34,513 nucleotides of DNA, from positions 1 to 34,513 of the forward strand of contig NZ_NIUB01000047.1 in NCBI RefSeq assembly GCF_002197815.1. Direction: 5' to 3'. Below are positions 31,230 through 34,513 of this stretch, piece after piece (the stretch's first letter is position 1; the number at the start of each line of letters is the position of its first letter). The notes beneath the pieces are model-generated. The model was not told where the DNA came from and did not search any database. It saw nothing but the letters and a program-made list of their open reading frames with translations. Both the position numbers and the translations under genes were made by a program. Source of the stretch: Pseudomonas oleovorans subsp. oleovorans (GTDB lineage: Bacteria > Pseudomonadota > Gammaproteobacteria > Pseudomonadales > Pseudomonadaceae).

Positions 31230-33785
31230 ATGAGTCGCCGGCGTTTCTGGCTGAGCACCTGTGTAGCGATACTGGCGCTGCTGTCGCTACTGGCCTGCTA
31301 TGTCGGCTACCGCGTGCAGCAACTGTTCGAGGAGCAGCGCATCGTGCTGGACTGGCAGCGGCTTAGCCTTTCCTGGCGAGGCTTGCAGTTCCAGGATGCA
31401 AGCCTGGTACAACGTAGTGACGGCGAGCTGCTGGTGCAAAGCGGCCAGTTGCAACTCTACTGGCTGGCCAGTGAGGTGCCTCGCTACCGCCTGGTTGCGC
31501 AGGACCTGCGCCTGTCGTGGCAGCCCGCGCAGGGAGAATCCGAAAGCCCGAGCGACAGCGATCTGACCGGACTCCTGGAAACCCTGAGCAATGCCCTGCC
31601 ATGGCTTCCACGGCACATCGAACTGCGCAACGCCCAAGCGCAACTGCCCTGCGCCAGCGGCCGCTGCACACTGCAGGGCGACGTCGACCTACGACTGCTG
31701 GACGATACCCTGCAGTTGCATACGCTGCTGTTGCGCGCAGCCCACAAGGCGAAGTTGCAAGCACAACTGCAGGGGCTGGGCAGTGAGCTGAACAGCCCGC
31801 GACAGCTGCAGTTGAACCTGCATCTCGATGATCAACCGCAGATCGCCCTGCATAGCAACTTGCAGGCTCAGGCCGATGCCCTGCAATGGAGCGGCGAGCT
31901 TGAGGTTACCGCGCTGCAGGATATGGCCTGGCTCGCCGAATGGCTGAGCGAATGGACGCTACTCGAGGCTGACGCTCTGCCAGCCACGCCCCGACAGGCC
32001 GGGATGAACGCCCAGTGGCAGTTGCAGGTACCGCAGATCCCCCCTACGTTCAGCGAACTGCTGGCCACCTCCGGGTGGCTGCGGGTCGATGCGCAGCTAC
32101 CGCAGCCTTGGCCGCTTCCCGGCGTCGGCCTGGTCAGCGGTGAGCTGGCGCTCGATCTCAGCAATACCCTGGGCAGATGGCAGGCCCGGCGTTTGAACGC
32201 CCAACTGCAGCTCGCCACGCAGAACGCGCCTTGGCTGGCGTCGCTGCCGAGCGGCCTGCGGCCACAGCAATTGCAACTGCACCTCGCGCCTCTGGATGGC
32301 GCTGCCAATGAGGCGCTGGCCCTGCTGTTGAACGTCAGCGGCCACGGCCCGCTGGAACTGCAGGCAGATGCCGAGCTTGCCCTGCACCAATCCTCCGACT
32401 GGGCACTCGACGTTCGACACCTGCAGCTCGAAGCGCGCAGCAAACGCATGGACCTGGCTGACAGCCGTCTCGATGACCTGCATCTGAGCCTTGGCCTCAA
32501 AGGCAACGTCACGCAGCAGCAGGTGCAGCTCAGCCTGGCCGACAGCTCGCGCCTCGACGTCCAGCGCCTGCGCGGCGCCGAGCTTGACCTGCAGCAAGCT
32601 CAGGCGACGCTGGCCGGCATCACCCTGAGCGGTCCCCCAAGCACACCGACCCTGTCCGGCCCGTTGGGCCTGCGCATCCAACGTCTGCACCATCCACAAT
32701 TGCAGGCCCAGGGCTGGCAATGGCAGGGACGCATCAACGCCGACAATGGCAGCCAGGCCCTCGACGGCGCACTACTGGCCGATTCAGGCCTGAGCATGGC
32801 TCTGCGTCTGGACAACACAGCCAATGCGCTGAACCTGAATGCCACCCTGGACGAGCTGTTCCTGCGCGCCGGCAACCCACTGGCACAAACCCTGGCCGAC
32901 TGGCCGCCGCTAATGACCTTGGAAAACGGCCGTATTCAGGGCAACGCCAGCCTCAACCTGCCCAGCGGCAAGCCCCTGCAACTCAAGGCCAGCCTGACCG
33001 GCAAGGGCCTGGCCGGCATCTATGACCGCACCACCCTGAGCGGTCTCGATGCCGAACTGCGGCTGCAGCTGAACGGCGACCGACTTCGCCTCGACCTGCC
33101 TCAGTTGAGTGCCAAGCAGCTCGATCCCGGCATCGAGCTCGGCCCCCTGCGGCTGCAGGCCAGCTACCAGGCCAGCCTGCAACGACCACTGGCAGGCAGC
33201 CTGACCCACCAGCGCGCCGAACTGGGCATTCTCGGCGGTAGCCTGAGCCTGGCACCGGCGACCTGGGCACTGGAACAACCCAGCCATCTGCTGCCCCTGC
33301 GGCTCAGTGACCTGGATCTGCAAGAGCTGTTTCGCGTCTACCCAGCCGAAGGGTTGGCCGGTAGCGGGCTGATCGACGGCACCCTGCCGCTGCGCCTGGC
33401 TGGTGCCATCAGTATCGAACAGGGCCTGATCGAAGCCAGGCCCCCGGGTGGGCAGCTGCGTTTTCATTCACCGCGCATCCGCGCCATGGGTCAGGCCAAC
33501 CCGGGCATGAAGCTGGTCACCGACGCGCTGGAAGACTTCCACTACGATCTGCTCAGCAGTAGCGTCGACTATGATCAGTCCGGCACACTGCGGCTGGGCA
33601 TGCGCCTGCATGGACAGAACCCGGCCATAGAGAAAGGCAGGCCCATCCATTTCAACATCAATCTGGAAGAAGACATCCCGGCCTTGCTGGCCAGCCTGCA
33701 GCTGACCGACAAGGTCAGTGGCATCATCCAGCAACGGATTCAGCAATGGATGCGCCAGCGTGTCCCCCAAGAGCCAAAGGAGTAG
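31230..33785 (+). CDS. ydbH: AsmA-like intermembrane phospholipid transport protein YdbH
   Basis: YdbH, with TamB and YhdP, is one of the AsmA-like proteins that bridge the periplasm and carry phospholipids to the outer membrane. The 851-aa product has one N-terminal membrane helix (about 5-28). A very long beta-rich periplasmic region of repeating amphipathic strands follows, rich in Leu, Gln and Ser. The C-terminus has the YdbH hallmark (AEGLAGSGLIDGTLPLRL and IRQQ-type tail helices). The ATG at 31230 has AAGGA upstream. It overlaps the ynbE ribosome binding site, and ynbE and ydbL follow, the same order as in E. coli. Confidence 0.9.
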   Translation: MSRRRFWLSTCVAILALLSLLACYVGYRVQQLFEEQRIVLDWQRLSLSWRGLQFQDASLVQRSDGELLVQSGQLQLYWLASEVPRYRLVAQDLRLSWQPAQGESESPSDSDLTGLLETLSNALPWLPRHIELRNAQAQLPCASGRCTLQGDVDLRLLDDTLQLHTLLLRAAHKAKLQAQLQGLGSELNSPRQLQLNLHLDDQPQIALHSNLQAQADALQWSGELEVTALQDMAWLAEWLSEWTLLEADALPATPRQAGMNAQWQLQVPQIPPTFSELLATSGWLRVDAQLPQPWPLPGVGLVSGELALDLSNTLGRWQARRLNAQLQLATQNAPWLASLPSGLRPQQLQLHLAPLDGAANEALALLLNVSGHGPLELQADAELALHQSSDWALDVRHLQLEARSKRMDLADSRLDDLHLSLGLKGNVTQQQVQLSLADSSRLDVQRLRGAELDLQQAQATLAGITLSGPPSTPTLSGPLGLRIQRLHHPQLQAQGWQWQGRINADNGSQALDGALLADSGLSMALRLDNTANALNLNATLDELFLRAGNPLAQTLADWPPLMTLENGRIQGNASLNLPSGKPLQLKASLTGKGLAGIYDRTTLSGLDAELRLQLNGDRLRLDLPQLSAKQLDPGIELGPLRLQASYQASLQRPLAGSLTHQRAELGILGGSLSLAPATWALEQPSHLLPLRLSDLDLQELFRVYPAEGLAGSGLIDGTLPLRLAGAISIEQGLIEARPPGGQLRFHSPRIRAMGQANPGMKLVTDALEDFHYDLLSSSVDYDQSGTLRLGMRLHGQNPAIEKGRPIHFNINLEEDIPALLASLQLTDKVSGIIQQRIQQWMRQRVPQEPKE

Positions 33786-33789
33786 CGCC

Positions 33790-33981
33790 ATGCGCAAGTA
33801 CCGCCTCCTCGCAGTCCTGAGCCTGGTGCTGCTGTGCCAGGCCTGTACCCCGACGGTACAACTGGCGATGCCGAACGAGCCGATCAACATCAACCTGAAC
33901 GTCAAGGTCGAGCACGAAATCTACATCAAGGTGGACAAGGCGCTGGACAGTGTATTCAACGAAGACAGTGGTCTGTTTTAA
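33790..33981 (+). CDS. ynbE: Outer-membrane lipoprotein YnbE
   Basis: The 63-aa lipoprotein has a signal peptide ending in LLCQAC (Cys19 or nearby as lipidated residue; the lipobox is slightly atypical). A short mature part follows with the diagnostic INLNVKVEHEIYIKVDK stretch and a DSGLF end like E. coli YnbE. In E. coli, YnbE docks onto the C-terminus of YdbH by strand pairing to complete the bridge at the outer membrane. It starts 4 bases after the ydbH stop, with AAAGGAG inside the end of ydbH, implying coupling. Confidence 0.93.
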   Translation: MRKYRLLAVLSLVLLCQACTPTVQLAMPNEPININLNVKVEHEIYIKVDKALDSVFNEDSGLF

Positions 33982-34012
33982 GCCTGCCGCACAAGTTCTA
34001 CGGAGAGAGACG

Positions 34013-34351
34013 ATGATTCGATACATTTCGACCCTGCTGCTGGCATTGAGCCTGAGCCTGCCGGCATACGCACTGAACCTCAACCAGGCCATGAGTGCCC
34101 TGGGCGACGCCAAGGCCAGCGGCCAGCTCGGCGAGCAACCCAACGGCTACCTGGGCGTGGTCAAGCCTGGCGGCCAGGCCGACGAAATTGCCCGCCTGAT
34201 CAACCAGGCGCGCCGCGCCGAATACCAGAAGGTGGCCAAGGACAATGGCATCAGCCTGAGCGACGTGGAAGCCATTGCCGGCAAGAAGGCCATCGAGCGC
34301 ACGCCCAAGGGCCAGTACATCCAGCTGAACGGCCAGTGGCTGCAGAAGTAA
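34013..34351 (+). CDS. ydbL: Periplasmic YdbL/DUF1318 protein
   Basis: The 112-aa secreted protein has a signal peptide (cleavage near AYA, about residue 20). The DUF1318 domain follows: GQLGEQPNGYLGVV, then an RRAEYQKVAKDNGISLSDVEAIAGKKAIERTPKGQYI stretch. In E. coli YdbL assists YnbE, probably by preventing its self-assembly before it meets YdbH. GGAGAG lies before the ATG. It ends the operon. The expected terminator is not seen: a AAAAAGCCTGCGGC arm (34352-34365) follows the stop and is then interrupted by an intron. Confidence 0.93.
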   Translation: MIRYISTLLLALSLSLPAYALNLNQAMSALGDAKASGQLGEQPNGYLGVVKPGGQADEIARLINQARRAEYQKVAKDNGISLSDVEAIAGKKAIERTPKGQYIQLNGQWLQK

Positions 34352-34366
34352 AAAGCCTGCGGCAGA

Positions 34367-34513
34367 ATCGGGTAGGAGGCGGGGTCACCCCCGCCGTCCT
34401 CCCACACCACCGTACGTACGGTTCCGTATACGGCGGTTCCTGCCTACTGACAAACAGCATCAGCGAGCTTGGTTCCGTTGATGTGTCGCCTGCGGTAGCT
34501 AAGCGCCCAGACC
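34367..34513 (-). mobile_element. Group II intron, 3' part (domains V-VI), cut by window edge
   Basis: On the minus strand the segment contains a domain V-like hairpin (about 34399-34438, with CCGTACGTACGGT) and a domain VI-like stem (about 34372-34398). It ends in CTACCCGAT at about 34367, a form common for bacterial group II introns. The end of the intron-encoded protein lies just before domain V. The 3' exon is the arm following ydbL. The rest of the intron lies beyond the window, so it is a separate copy from the one at 1-244. Confidence 0.75.
34444..34512 (-). CDS. C-terminal end of intron-encoded reverse transcriptase/maturase
   Basis: Only the last 22 codons are present, ending LSYRRRHINGTKLADAVCQ and a TAG at 34444-34446. 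This is upstream of domain V, the usual place for the end of a group II intron protein. The basic, Tyr/Arg-rich end is typical of the maturase/DNA-binding end, but too short to prove identity on its own. Confidence 0.55.
   Translation of the reverse strand, partial: VWALSYRRRHINGTKLADAVCQ

Noticed and set aside
1..34513. CRISPR arrays, tRNA or rRNA genes, prophage or insertion-sequence transposases
   Set aside because: No regularly spaced direct repeats, cloverleaf sequences, rRNA stretches or transposase-like proteins were seen. The only mobile elements supported are the two intron ends.

Overview
The window is chromosomal DNA of a Pseudomonas species. It is GC-rich, and its genes are genus markers: an MvaT H-NS-like silencer, BifA with the GGDQF/EAL signature, an IcmP-type imelysin lipoprotein, Fe-SOD, and a YdbH/YnbE/YdbL operon. 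From memory, several blocks match P. aeruginosa gene order (purU-mvaT-sbcB plus a MoxR cluster; sodB/bifA/GIDE/lemA/icmP; AraC-GNAT-hybrid kinase). An ammonium transporter and a hypothetical gene sit between sodB and bifA. I cannot name the species.

Layout. 1-244 is the 5' part of a group II intron (minus strand), directly downstream of a terminator hairpin. 285-1787 (minus) is purU, a CBS-domain gene and a small hypothetical gene. 2080-2454 is mvaT, and 2652-4100 (minus) is sbcB. 4282-11941 (plus) holds a membrane protein gene and then a tightly overlapping six-gene set: RDD, SpoIIM/DUF95, DUF4129, DUF4350, MoxR ATPase and DUF58. 12150-12731 is sodB, then a REP-like hairpin, then amt plus a hypothetical gene (minus). 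15107-17167 is bifA. GIDE-like and lemA genes (minus) and icmP follow. 20300-21131 has no gene but carries a ~615-bp element with long inverted arms. Then come AraC and GNAT genes (minus), a 1162-residue transporter-like hybrid histidine kinase (plus), a 446-bp stretch without a recognised gene, an alpha/beta hydrolase, rmuC and a Sel1-like gene (minus), a gene-free stretch with DnaA-box-like sites, a RES/Xre toxin-antitoxin pair (minus), and ydbH-ynbE-ydbL (plus). The right edge is the 3' end of a group II intron (minus).

How the genes work together. Most of the window is core housekeeping: one-carbon metabolism, DNA repair (SbcB, RmuC), oxidative and iron stress (SodB, IcmP), c-di-GMP turnover (BifA) and envelope lipid transport (YdbH/YnbE/YdbL). 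The least explained system is the RDD-SpoIIM-DUF4129-DUF4350-MoxR-DUF58 set. It looks like a translationally coupled inner-membrane complex with a MoxR AAA+ ATPase and a von Willebrand-like DUF58 partner. The clearest accessory modules are the RES/Xre toxin-antitoxin pair, which has an intergenic hairpin, and the two intron ends.

Limits. Gene identities come from reading protein sequence and remembered family features. No database search was run. Promoters and operators are pattern matches only.
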